DNA of 49,035 bases from Coriobacteriia bacterium (lineage in GTDB: Bacteria > Actinomycetota > Coriobacteriia > Anaerosomatales > PALSA-660), in assembly GCA_023252055.1 (NCBI GenBank), contig JAHEXP010000006.1:1-49035 (forward strand), read 5' to 3'. The translations under genes and the position numbers were made by a program. The notes beneath the pieces are model-generated. The model did no database searches. It was not told the DNA's origin and worked only from the letters and a program-made list of their open reading frames with translations. Below are positions 39,601 through 47,991 of the stretch, one piece after another. Every line of letters begins with the position of its first letter. Position 1 is the stretch's first letter.

Positions 39601-40476
39601 CTACCGCGACGAGTTCTTGTGCAGGTCCTCGCGTGTCTCGTAGACGACACCCATCGTCCCCGGGCCCACGTGCAGTCCGATGGCGGGGCCGATCTGCTGG
39701 ATGCGAGGTCTGCGCCCGATACGCTCGCCCAGCAGTTTGGCCAGAACCTCCGCCTCGGGAGCGGCGAGGATGTGGTGGACGACGATGTCCGCGAGGCCGT
39801 GGGCCTCGGCGTCGGAGGCGACCATATCGGCTATCGTCTCGATGGCGCGGCGCTGCGTGCGGACCGAGCGCACGGTCGACGTCACGCCGTCGATGACGGT
39901 GAGTATCGGACGCACCTGCAACAAGGTCCCGAGTAGAGCCCGCGCGTTGCCGATCCGGCCGCCCATCCGCAGGTACTCCAGCGATGCAGGGGCGAACAGC
40001 CACCTCGTGCGCGAAGTGGTCTCCTGCGCTGCGGCCACCGCTTCCTCGAGGGTGCCACCCGCATCCGCCACGCGCGCGGCGGCGAGCACGGCGAACCCCT
40101 CCTCCATGCAGTTGGACAGCGAATCGACCACCGCGATCCCCCCGGAGGGGTGCCGCGCCAAGATCTGGTCGCGGGCCATGAGAGCGGTCTCGTACGTACC
40201 GCTCATCTTGGACGAGAGCAGGACGGCCACGACCTCGTCGCCCGCCGCCACCGGCTCCTCGAGCGCCTGGATCATCGATGCCACCGAAGGCTGGGACGAG
40301 GTGGGGAACTCCGAAGCGGCCAGCATCGCCTGGTAGAACTGCTCGGGGTCGATCTCGTCCTCGGTGCGCGTCACTCCGTCGAGTGTCGCGGAGAGTTGCA
40401 CGACACGTACGCCGAGGGCCTGGGCCTCGTCGGCGGGGATGTAGCTCGTCGAATCCGTGATGACGCGGACCGCCAT
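39601..40476 (-). CDS. DegV family (fatty-acid-binding) protein
   Basis: MAVRVITDSTSYIPADEAQALGVRVVQLSATLDG...EFPTSSQPSVASMIQALEE...SSKMSGTYETA. Confidence 0.92.
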   Translation of the reverse strand: MAVRVITDSTSYIPADEAQALGVRVVQLSATLDGVTRTEDEIDPEQFYQAMLAASEFPTSSQPSVASMIQALEEPVAAGDEVVAVLLSSKMSGTYETALMARDQILARHPSGGIAVVDSLSNCMEEGFAVLAAARVADAGGTLEEAVAAAQETTSRTRWLFAPASLEYLRMGGRIGNARALLGTLLQVRPILTVIDGVTSTVRSVRTQRRAIETIADMVASDAEAHGLADIVVHHILAAPEAEVLAKLLGERIGRRPRIQQIGPAIGLHVGPGTMGVVYETREDLHKNSSR

Positions 40477-40654
40477 GGGTGCGGCTCCTCCATCGTGTGG
40501 CCGACCGTGCTCCGGCATCGTACCGCAGCACGCTGCGCGCATGAACGTGCGACATGCCCGCGACTCGTGCGTGCGCGGGCGACGGGTATACGATAGTGGC
40601 AGCGGAGTATGCAGCCGCGGTCTGGAGCCGGACACCGAGCCACGAGGAGTGCGC

Positions 40655-41986
40655 ATGGAGCGGACGAGGACGATCATCATGGGAGCGGCGGGGCGCGACT
40701 TCCACAACTTCCAGGTGGTGTTCCGTGACGATCCGGACGTGGAAGTGGTCGCCTTCACGGCCACGCAGATACCCGGCATCGATTCGCGCACCTATCCCGC
40801 CTCGCTCGCCGGCCCTCTGTACCCCGAGGGGATCCCCATCCATCCGGAGTCGGAGCTTTCGCGCCTCATCGCCGACCTCGAGGTCCAGCAGGTCGTCTTC
40901 GCGTACTCGGACGTCGCGCACGTCGACGTCATGCACAAGGCCTCCACCGTGCTCGCAGCCGGCGCCGACTTCTCGCTCCTGGGTCCGGACCGCACGATGA
41001 TCTCGTCCGACAAGCCGGTCATCTCGATCTGCGCGGTGCGCACCGGGGTGGGCAAGTCGGGGATCTCCCGCTACATCTGGCAGCTGCTGCGCGAGCACGG
41101 GCTGCGCGCGGTCGACATCCGCCACCCGATGCCATACCGCGACCTGACTGCGATGCGCGTCGAGCGCTACGGCTCGATGGAGGACCTCGACCGGCTGAGA
41201 GTCACCGTCGAGGAGCGTGAGGAGTACGAACCGTTCATCGATGCCGGCGGCGTGGTCATGGCCGGCGTCGACTACGCCGACATCCTGCTCGCGGCCGAGG
41301 AGGAAGCCGACGTCATCATCTGGGACGGCGGCAACAACGACATGCCGTTCATCCGGCCCGACCTCGAGATCGTCGCCCTCGATCCGCACCGGCCGGGCCA
41401 CGAGAGGCTCTACCACCCGGGCGAGGCGAACTTCCTGCGCGCCGACGTACTCGTCGTGACCAAGGTCGACACCGCGGACCCGAGCAGCGTCGCCGAACTC
41501 CACGCGACAGCGGCCCGGTTCAACCCCGGCGCGACCGTGGTCGAGACAGACTCGGTGGTACGCGTGGTCGGGGGAGACTCCCGAATAGCGGGCAAGAAGG
41601 TCCTCGTCATAGAGGACGGTCCCACCGTGACGCACGGTGGGATGGCCTACGGCGCGGGAGTGATCGCGGCCAGGCGCGCCGGCGCCGAGATCGTCGATCC
41701 CAGGCCGTTTGCGAAGGGCTCCCTGCGCGACACGTTCGCCGCCTGGACCCATCTGAGCGAAGTGCTCCCCGCGATGGGCTATTCGCCCGAGCAGCTCGCG
41801 GACCTCGCCGCCACCATCGCCGCCGTTCCGTGTGACGCGGTCGTGATCGCAACACCCATCGACCTCGCCCGCCTCATCGACATCGAGCAGGAGGCGGTCC
41901 GCGTCACCTACGAGGTGGAGGACCGCGGCGCGCCGACGCTGCGCTCGATCGTGGAGACGTTCCTACGTGACGGGAACCTCGTGTGA
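40655..41986 (+). CDS. Cyclic 2,3-diphosphoglycerate synthetase-like P-loop protein
   Basis: MERTRTIIMGAAGRDFHNFQVVFRDDPDVEVVAFTATQIPGI...; CAVRTGVGKSGISRYI P-loop; VIIWDGGNNDMPF. Confidence 0.82.
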   Translation: MERTRTIIMGAAGRDFHNFQVVFRDDPDVEVVAFTATQIPGIDSRTYPASLAGPLYPEGIPIHPESELSRLIADLEVQQVVFAYSDVAHVDVMHKASTVLAAGADFSLLGPDRTMISSDKPVISICAVRTGVGKSGISRYIWQLLREHGLRAVDIRHPMPYRDLTAMRVERYGSMEDLDRLRVTVEEREEYEPFIDAGGVVMAGVDYADILLAAEEEADVIIWDGGNNDMPFIRPDLEIVALDPHRPGHERLYHPGEANFLRADVLVVTKVDTADPSSVAELHATAARFNPGATVVETDSVVRVVGGDSRIAGKKVLVIEDGPTVTHGGMAYGAGVIAARRAGAEIVDPRPFAKGSLRDTFAAWTHLSEVLPAMGYSPEQLADLAATIAAVPCDAVVIATPIDLARLIDIEQEAVRVTYEVEDRGAPTLRSIVETFLRDGNLV

Positions 41987-42975
41987 CCGAGGCGGCCCAT
42001 CCCGCGGCAGCGCCCGCGCCCCGCTCCTCCTCCGTACCGATGACCCTCGTCGTCGCACTCGGCGGCAACGCGATGCTGCGGCGCAGCGACGACGGCACGA
42101 TCGAGACCCAGCTCGCCCGCTCCGACGAGGCGATGGCGCACATCGCCCGGCTCGTCGGCACCGGTGCGCATGTGGCGGTGACGCACGGCAACGGGCCGGT
42201 GGTCGGCAACATCGTCATCCGAAATGAAGCAGCCCGCGAACTCGTGACGCCCATGCCGCTCTATATCGCCGGCGCCGACTCCGAAGGCGGGCTCGGCTTC
42301 ATGCTGCAGCTCTCGCTCGCCAACGCGTTGTGGATGCGCGGCGACGAGAGCCCTGTGGTCACCCTGGTAACGGAGACGGTGGTCTCTGCCGACGACCCGG
42401 CCTTCGAGCGTCCGACCAAACCCATCGGCCCCTACTACACCGACGAGCAGGCCGACGCACTGCGCGCGAGCGAGCCGGCGTGGTCGTTCACCAGCGTCCC
42501 GGGCAGCGGGTGGCGGCGCGTCGTCGCCTCTCCGAAGCCGCTGCGCATCGTCCAGGCGCCGGTGATCGGGCGCCTGCTCGCGACCGGCACCGTGACGATA
42601 GCGGCCGGCGGCGGCGGTGTTCCGGTCTGTGAGGCCGCCGACGGGCAGTTGCATGGCATCGATGCGGTGATCGACAAGGACTGGGCGAGCGCCATGCTCG
42701 CCACGCAGATCGAAGCCGACGCGCTCGTCATCCTGATGGAGTCTGACCGCGTATACGCGGGCTGGGGCACCCCCGGGCAGCGTGCGATCGAGCACCTGAC
42801 CGCCCAAGGCGCAGGTGACCTGCTCGAGAGCGGTGCCCTTGAAGAAGGAAGCATCGGCCCCAAGGTCGCCGCGAGCGCATGGTTCGCGGCGACGACCGGA
42901 CGCCACGCGGTCATGTGCCGCGTCGAAGACCTCGATGACGCACTCGCGGGGCGGGCGGGCACCCGGATCGGGTGA
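41983..42975 (+). CDS. arcC: Carbamate kinase
   Basis: LVVALGGNAML, VAVTHGNGPVVGN, ...VASPKPLRIVQAPVIGRLL...TIAAGGGGVPV...IDKDWASAMLATQIEADALVIL. Confidence 0.95.
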   Translation: MTEAAHPAAAPAPRSSSVPMTLVVALGGNAMLRRSDDGTIETQLARSDEAMAHIARLVGTGAHVAVTHGNGPVVGNIVIRNEAARELVTPMPLYIAGADSEGGLGFMLQLSLANALWMRGDESPVVTLVTETVVSADDPAFERPTKPIGPYYTDEQADALRASEPAWSFTSVPGSGWRRVVASPKPLRIVQAPVIGRLLATGTVTIAAGGGGVPVCEAADGQLHGIDAVIDKDWASAMLATQIEADALVILMESDRVYAGWGTPGQRAIEHLTAQGAGDLLESGALEEGSIGPKVAASAWFAATTGRHAVMCRVEDLDDALAGRAGTRIG

Positions 42976-43023
42976 CCCGCCGCGCCCCGCGGCGATGTGC
43001 ACGTAACTTCGAAGCGTGCGCAG

Positions 43024-43323
43024 CTAGACGAGGGACTTCATGATCTCGTCGAACTGCTCCTTGGTGATCTCACCGGTGGCGAAGCGCTTGCGGGCGATGC
43101 CCACGGCCTCGTCCTCGGCGGGGGCCGACGGAGCTGCCCCCGGCATCATGTCGTGGTGCATCCCGTGCATGACCATGCCGCGGCGGTGCATCCGTCGCAC
43201 CATGACGACGATCAGCACGACGATCGCGACGACGAACACCAGCTTCAGCAGCCCGAAGAGCAGCAGAGCGAGTCCGCCGCCGCCCATGCCGCCGAAACCG
43301 TGATAGAACGCGAGTCCACGCAT
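43024..43323 (-). CDS. Small membrane protein with C-terminal SHOCT domain and Met/His-rich segment
   Basis: Single TM LVFVVAIVVLIVVMVRR, MHRRGMVMHGMHHDMMPG, C-terminal ARKRFATGEITKEQFDEIMKSL SHOCT. Confidence 0.85.
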   Translation of the reverse strand: MRGLAFYHGFGGMGGGGLALLLFGLLKLVFVVAIVVLIVVMVRRMHRRGMVMHGMHHDMMPGAAPSAPAEDEAVGIARKRFATGEITKEQFDEIMKSLV

Positions 43324-43680
43324 ATCCGACACTCCTTGATCGCAGGCGGTCTTACCTTCGAACACTATCAAGCAACCGGCGCGCCGTCGCACGCTCGGGA
43401 GCTGCGGAGATGTCGTGTAGGCCGCCCGGAGGTGAAGCCGGGTTCGCCGAATCCTGCGCCTCGGCCGCCAAGACGCCGACACCGCTGGTCGGACACAGCC
43501 TCCCACCTGCGACGTTACCGAAAATGGCACCGCTCTCGCTCCCCCATGCCCCGGCTGCCGCCGGCGCTCACCAAGAGCGAGTACATCCAACGCACGATCC
43601 GGCGGACCAGCACGCACCGCTCGGAAGCGTCCACGGAGGCGCTTCTGCCGGCGCGTACCGTACCCGGCGAAAGGCACCGT

Positions 43681-44379
43681 GTGAAGGTACCCGTCGCGTC
43701 CCGCACATTCGCCAGGATCCCCTGGCGCGCGAGCCTCGCAGCGCTCGCATCGGCACTCGTCGCCGTCCTCGGCCTGTTCCCGACGACCGCGCACGCCATC
43801 ACTCGGGCCAAGGTCCTCGACCGGGCACACCATTGGGTGGCGAAGAAGGTCACGTACAGCCAGAACTCCACGTTCGCCGGCTACCGCCGCGACTGCTCGG
43901 GGTTCGTCTCGATGGCGTGGAAGCTCGGCCGCAGTTACACCTCTCGCACGATCCACGCGGTCGCCGTTCGCATCCCGCTGGCGAAGATGCAACCGGGCGA
44001 CGCGGTCCACACACCCGGGCACGTCGCCATCTTCGTGAAATGGGCGAACAAGGCGCACAGCCGGTACGTCGCGATGGAGGAGTCCACGTGGGGACGTCCG
44101 GCGCTCAAGCACGCGCGGCCGCTGGGCCGCGGGGCCAAGGGCCTGCGCTACCGCCATATCGCGAAGGCGAAGCCGCAGCTGGTGGCGCCCCCGCTCACCG
44201 GCGTCTCCCCGATCGCCGCCGGCACCGTCGCGCCCTCGGGGAACGCGACAGCCGCCGCCTCGGTGCTTGCCACCCAGGCGACGGCCGCGTTTCTGTCAAC
44301 GGACGCCGCGCCGACCCTCTTTGTCGCGTCCGCGTCACAGCCTTTGGGGCTGCTCGCCCTGGTGCCTGCCGCCTACTGA
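43681..44379 (+). CDS. Secreted NlpC/P60-like (or CHAP-like) cell-wall hydrolase
   Basis: Signal peptide ...LVAVLGLFPTTAHA; AGYRRDCSGFVSMAWKLG (catalytic Cys), MQPGDAVHTPGHVAIFVKW (His motif). Confidence 0.78.
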   Translation: MKVPVASRTFARIPWRASLAALASALVAVLGLFPTTAHAITRAKVLDRAHHWVAKKVTYSQNSTFAGYRRDCSGFVSMAWKLGRSYTSRTIHAVAVRIPLAKMQPGDAVHTPGHVAIFVKWANKAHSRYVAMEESTWGRPALKHARPLGRGAKGLRYRHIAKAKPQLVAPPLTGVSPIAAGTVAPSGNATAAASVLATQATAAFLSTDAAPTLFVASASQPLGLLALVPAAY

Positions 44380-45629
44380 ACGGCGGAGTGGTCCTCGATC
44401 CAGGTATCGACCTTGAGCGACCCGTCCTGGATGACCGGGTACTTCGGCGGTGGGTAGTCGTCGAGGCGCTGGTCGTAGGTGTAGGTGCGGTTGCGGAAGC
44501 CGGCAGTGGCGTTGCCGTTGCTGTCGACGACCACGAAACCGCCGTTCGCGTCGTAGTAGGTCTCCGAGCCGGTGATCGTGATGTTGTTGCGGAAGACGCC
44601 CTGCTTCGTGTCGGCGTAGATGCGGCCGCTCTGCGACAGCATCGCGGCGGTCAGCGACATGTCCTGGGGGACGCTCGCATACCAGCAGGGGACGATGATG
44701 TTGCCGTGGGCGATGAGCCCGCCGGTAACCGTCGAGTTCATGGTGCTCGGGCCGTAGTTGTTGGGGATGTAGATGTCCTTGTCGCTGACGATCGTAAGAG
44801 GCACGGAGTGCGAGCCCGACACCCACACGCTGTCCGAGAAATAGAAGGCGCCCGAAGTGGGGACGGCCATCGTGCGCACCGGCGTGGTGACGAGAACGCC
44901 GGTCGTCGTGCCGCCCGTGATCTTGTCGATCGTCACGTTGGCGCCGTTGACCGTCACCCGGTAGCCGTAGGCACCGGAGGCCGGGAAGTACGAGTTGTTG
45001 CCCTTGGCGGACAGCATGATCGTGTCCATGTCCGCGAGCACCTGGTTGAAGTCCACGGCGGCCTGGTGCTGCAGAGCGCCCTGATCCATGACGCCGGTGT
45101 TCGACACGGTGCCCGCGGCGGTGACTTTGCCGGTGATGTGGCCCGCGTTGATGATGTTCGAGTTGCAGCGGACCTGACCGTTGATGAGCGCCGCCGAACC
45201 GATCCGGATGTCCGCGTTCGACAGGAACATGTAGTCGGCGAAGGAGGGGAACCTGATCGTCGCGGCGATCGTCACGGTGCCGTCGCCGGCAGCGCCCGTC
45301 GAGTACAGGGTCAGGGGCTTCCCGTTGGCCGCGGGTTGGGCGGTGACGCGGTAGCTCTCGCCGTTACCGATGGACACGACGCCGGTGTCGGGCGCAGTCA
45401 GGTAGTAGCCGTACTGCGACTTCAGCTGGAACAGGTAGGCGTTGATCCCGGCGTCCGCGACGTGCATGGCCCGGACGCGCGACGTCCTGATCATCGTCGA
45501 CTGTGTCTGGTACCCGACCATGAGCATCAGGGTCGTGGCGAGCACGAACAGGATGCTCGTCGTGGCGATGACCGTCATGAAGGCGGACCCGGCATCGCTT
45601 CTCAGCGGCGCCGCGGTACCCGCGTTATG
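44373..45629 (-). CDS. PilX-like pilus assembly / secreted repeat protein
   Basis: N-terminal SAFMTVIATTSILFVLATTLMLMVGYQTQSTMIRTSRVRAMHVADAGINAYLFQLKSQYG; large Ser/Thr/Gly/Asn-rich extracellular part; next to prepilins. Start uncertain (ORF extends to 45650). Confidence 0.65.
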   Translation of the reverse strand, partial: HNAGTAAPLRSDAGSAFMTVIATTSILFVLATTLMLMVGYQTQSTMIRTSRVRAMHVADAGINAYLFQLKSQYGYYLTAPDTGVVSIGNGESYRVTAQPAANGKPLTLYSTGAAGDGTVTIAATIRFPSFADYMFLSNADIRIGSAALINGQVRCNSNIINAGHITGKVTAAGTVSNTGVMDQGALQHQAAVDFNQVLADMDTIMLSAKGNNSYFPASGAYGYRVTVNGANVTIDKITGGTTTGVLVTTPVRTMAVPTSGAFYFSDSVWVSGSHSVPLTIVSDKDIYIPNNYGPSTMNSTVTGGLIAHGNIIVPCWYASVPQDMSLTAAMLSQSGRIYADTKQGVFRNNITITGSETYYDANGGFVVVDSNGNATAGFRNRTYTYDQRLDDYPPPKYPVIQDGSLKVDTWIEDHSAVQ

Positions 45630-46251
45630 AGAGCGAGTTGAACAGCGCACGGATCTTCACCCTTGTCGTGAACTCCACCGAGACCTGACCGTTCTGTGCG
45701 GGCCGCGAGGCCGAGAGCCGGATGCCTATCGCGCTGACATCGGGCGGGTTCGGATGCGACACCGGCGTGTTCGGGCTCCCGTTGTCGAAGTACGTGAAGA
45801 CGACCGCACTCGCCGTGGTCAGGTTCACCACGCGCTGGGCGGGGCCGTCCACGTAGCCGTACGGGTAGACCTGATTGACCGGCAGGGCCTGGGCCCGGTA
45901 CAGGTCGGAACCGTCGACGTAGTAGGTGATGCGCTCCGGGCGGCCATCGCGGTCGAGATCCGCGTAGAACGTGCAGGTCGTCTCGGTGGCTACCGCGACC
46001 GCGCCGCCGTCGGTGGTGACCTCCTGGGCCTGCCGCATCTCGCGGACCATCGTGTCCATTGCGCGCTGCGCTTCGGACGTGGCCTCGGACTGCGCGGAGA
46101 TCGAGCTGTAGTTGCCCGAGAGGGTTATGAAGACGAGGTACGCAGCGGAAAGAACGATCGGCAGGATCGCCGTGGCCACCAGCAACTCGGTCAGGCTGAA
46201 GCCGCGGTCGTCGTGCCGCGCGCGCATCCTGCGAGTGAGAGCTGTGATCAC
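45625..46251 (-). CDS. Type IV prepilin-like PilW-type minor pilin
   Basis: RGFSLTELLVATAILPIVLSAAYLVFITLSGNYSSISAQSEATSEAQRAMDTMVREMRQAQEV; class III signal GFSLTE. Confidence 0.85.
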   Translation of the reverse strand: MITALTRRMRARHDDRGFSLTELLVATAILPIVLSAAYLVFITLSGNYSSISAQSEATSEAQRAMDTMVREMRQAQEVTTDGGAVAVATETTCTFYADLDRDGRPERITYYVDGSDLYRAQALPVNQVYPYGYVDGPAQRVVNLTTASAVVFTYFDNGSPNTPVSHPNPPDVSAIGIRLSASRPAQNGQVSVEFTTRVKIRALFNSLS

Positions 46252-46258
46252 GTCGGGC

Positions 46259-47728
46259 CTACGATTTCTGCGAGACTTGGACTTCAGCGGTCTGACCGGC
46301 GTTCACGATCACGGTCGCGGTGCTCGCCGCCTTCGTGTAGCACTTGACCTGATAGCTTCCGGGAACGAGCCCCGAGAGGTTCAAGACACCATTCGATGCG
46401 GACCAGAGGTCGTTGCGGTAGTAGCCGCTGGGGCCACTGACGATCACGCGGATCGATGCCGTGTGTCCGTACTTGTCGAGCGTGGTGATCCTCATGTTCC
46501 CCGTGGTCACGACCGGGCTCAGGAAGAAGTCGAGCGTGTCGTGATCCCCGTCGTACATGTAGGTCGTCTTGACCTGGGACACCCAGCCGGACTTGTCGAC
46601 GGTCGCGTTGTAGCTGCCGGCGGTCATGCCGGTGAATGCGATCTCGCCGTTGGTGCCGACGGTCCCGGTCTGCAGCGGCGTCGAGTTGCCGTCGCGCCGG
46701 ATGGTGACGGTCGCGCCGGACAGCGCCGTCGCGTTGGTGTCGTAGACGCGGACCTGCAGGCCCACGCCAAGAAGCGGGGCGATGGCGACGGGAACGACGG
46801 GCTCGGCGGCACCGGCGCTGACGGTCACTGCCGCTGTTGCGGGCGGGTAACCGTCCTTGGCGATGGTGGCCGAGTAGTCCGCATACAGCAGCTGGCTGAA
46901 GATCACGTCGCCGTTGGCGTTGGTGAGCAGTGCGGGGAGCGTCATGCCGTCGGCGCGGCGCAGGGTCACTGTGGCGCCCGAGAGGGCCGCGCCGGATGTG
47001 TCCGTCACGTGGAACGTCGCCTGCGCCGGCTGCTGCACGTAGGCGATGATCGTCGTGACCGAGTCGGCGGCGATGTTGACGCTCGACATCGTGGAGGTGT
47101 CGACGACGCAGCCGGCAGGAGGCGTGACCGACAGCGCCACATTCCCAAGGGCGACCTGACCGAAGAATCCTTCGCCGGCGGCGTCCGAGAGGACGGAACG
47201 TGAGGAACCGTCGGCAGCAACGATCGCAACCGAGGCGTCGGTGACCGGGTCGCCGTTCTCCCGGTAGCGCAACTTCACGACGAGGTCGCCGCTCGTGACG
47301 ATGTCGCTCTTGCCGTAGATCATCGTGGTGACAGCGACCTCACCCGGGATCGGGTCGTGCCATGCAACGTGAACGGTGAGCTTCTTGTATGCGGCGCGCC
47401 CGGTGGAGGTGCGGACCCAGGTGCATTCCGACGTGACGGTGAAGCTGCCGTCTTGCTCAGGAGTAGGGATGTCGCCGGCCGGATCGCCGTAGACGCCGTT
47501 GCTGTAGTGGAGGCCGACGCGGTCGTAGTCGAGGCTGCGCGCGTACTCGATCTTCTCGTTCGCGAGGTTCGCCGCCTCGTCCCGGGCGCGGGCCATGCGG
47601 CTGGACGTGACGGAACCGCCGAGGAGACCCGCGAGCGACGTCAGACATACGAACAAAACCGATGAGGCCACCATCACCTCACCAAGCGTCATGCCGCTGT
47701 CCGTGTGACTCGTCTGGAAGATCCTCAT
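46259..47728 (-). CDS. Type IV prepilin-like protein with several Ig-like/carboxypeptidase-regulatory-like repeats
   Basis: GMTLGEVMVASSVLFVCLTSLAGLLGG class III-like signal; repeats such as SGATVTLRRADG...NANGDVIFSQLLYADYSATIAKDGY and SGATVTIRRDGN...GTNGEIAFTGMTAGSYNATVDKSGW. Confidence 0.8.
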   Translation of the reverse strand: MRIFQTSHTDSGMTLGEVMVASSVLFVCLTSLAGLLGGSVTSSRMARARDEAANLANEKIEYARSLDYDRVGLHYSNGVYGDPAGDIPTPEQDGSFTVTSECTWVRTSTGRAAYKKLTVHVAWHDPIPGEVAVTTMIYGKSDIVTSGDLVVKLRYRENGDPVTDASVAIVAADGSSRSVLSDAAGEGFFGQVALGNVALSVTPPAGCVVDTSTMSSVNIAADSVTTIIAYVQQPAQATFHVTDTSGAALSGATVTLRRADGMTLPALLTNANGDVIFSQLLYADYSATIAKDGYPPATAAVTVSAGAAEPVVPVAIAPLLGVGLQVRVYDTNATALSGATVTIRRDGNSTPLQTGTVGTNGEIAFTGMTAGSYNATVDKSGWVSQVKTTYMYDGDHDTLDFFLSPVVTTGNMRITTLDKYGHTASIRVIVSGPSGYYRNDLWSASNGVLNLSGLVPGSYQVKCYTKAASTATVIVNAGQTAEVQVSQKS

Positions 47729-47905
47729 CGTCCCCTGCCCGCTACATGCGCGCTTTGCAGCACGCTTCCCCCACGCCCTACACAGGTATGTCGGCACGTT
47801 CGCGCACCCACACAAGCACCGATTTTCGAGGCGGCGCCGAGCGGCCGCTCGTCCGCGGACCCGCATCCTCTTCGCGGCCGCACAGACACCTGAGCCCGCG
47901 ACGCC

Positions 47906-47939
47906 AGGCGGCCCGCCGGGTGTTCCCGACGGGCCGCCT
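47906..47939 (-). terminator. Hairpin terminator downstream of the multicopper oxidase gene
   Basis: AGGCGGCCCG-c-CGGG-tgtt-CCCG-a-CGGGCCGCCT followed by TT. Confidence 0.7.
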
Positions 47940-47991
47940 TCCCCGAGCTACGCGCGAGCCCCAGACACGGGTCCGCGCGATGGAACCGTGT

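Noticed and set aside
38282-41752. 1156-aa minus-strand ORF
   Set aside because: Only the C-terminal 414 residues (from ATG 39526) form the phosphoesterase; the upstream part is antisense to the cDPGS-like gene and out of frame with DegV
42976-43023. Short GC hairpin CGCCGC-GCCCC-GCGGCG after arcC as terminator
   Set aside because: Only a 6-bp stem without a clear T-tract; too weak to call
43410-45641. 743-aa plus-strand ORF
   Set aside because: Out-of-frame reading across the hydrolase gene and antisense reading of the PilX-like gene
47729-47905. Possible c-di-GMP-I (GEMM) riboswitch before the prepilin operon
   Set aside because: Looked for the conserved GEMM core elements on the minus strand and could not find them
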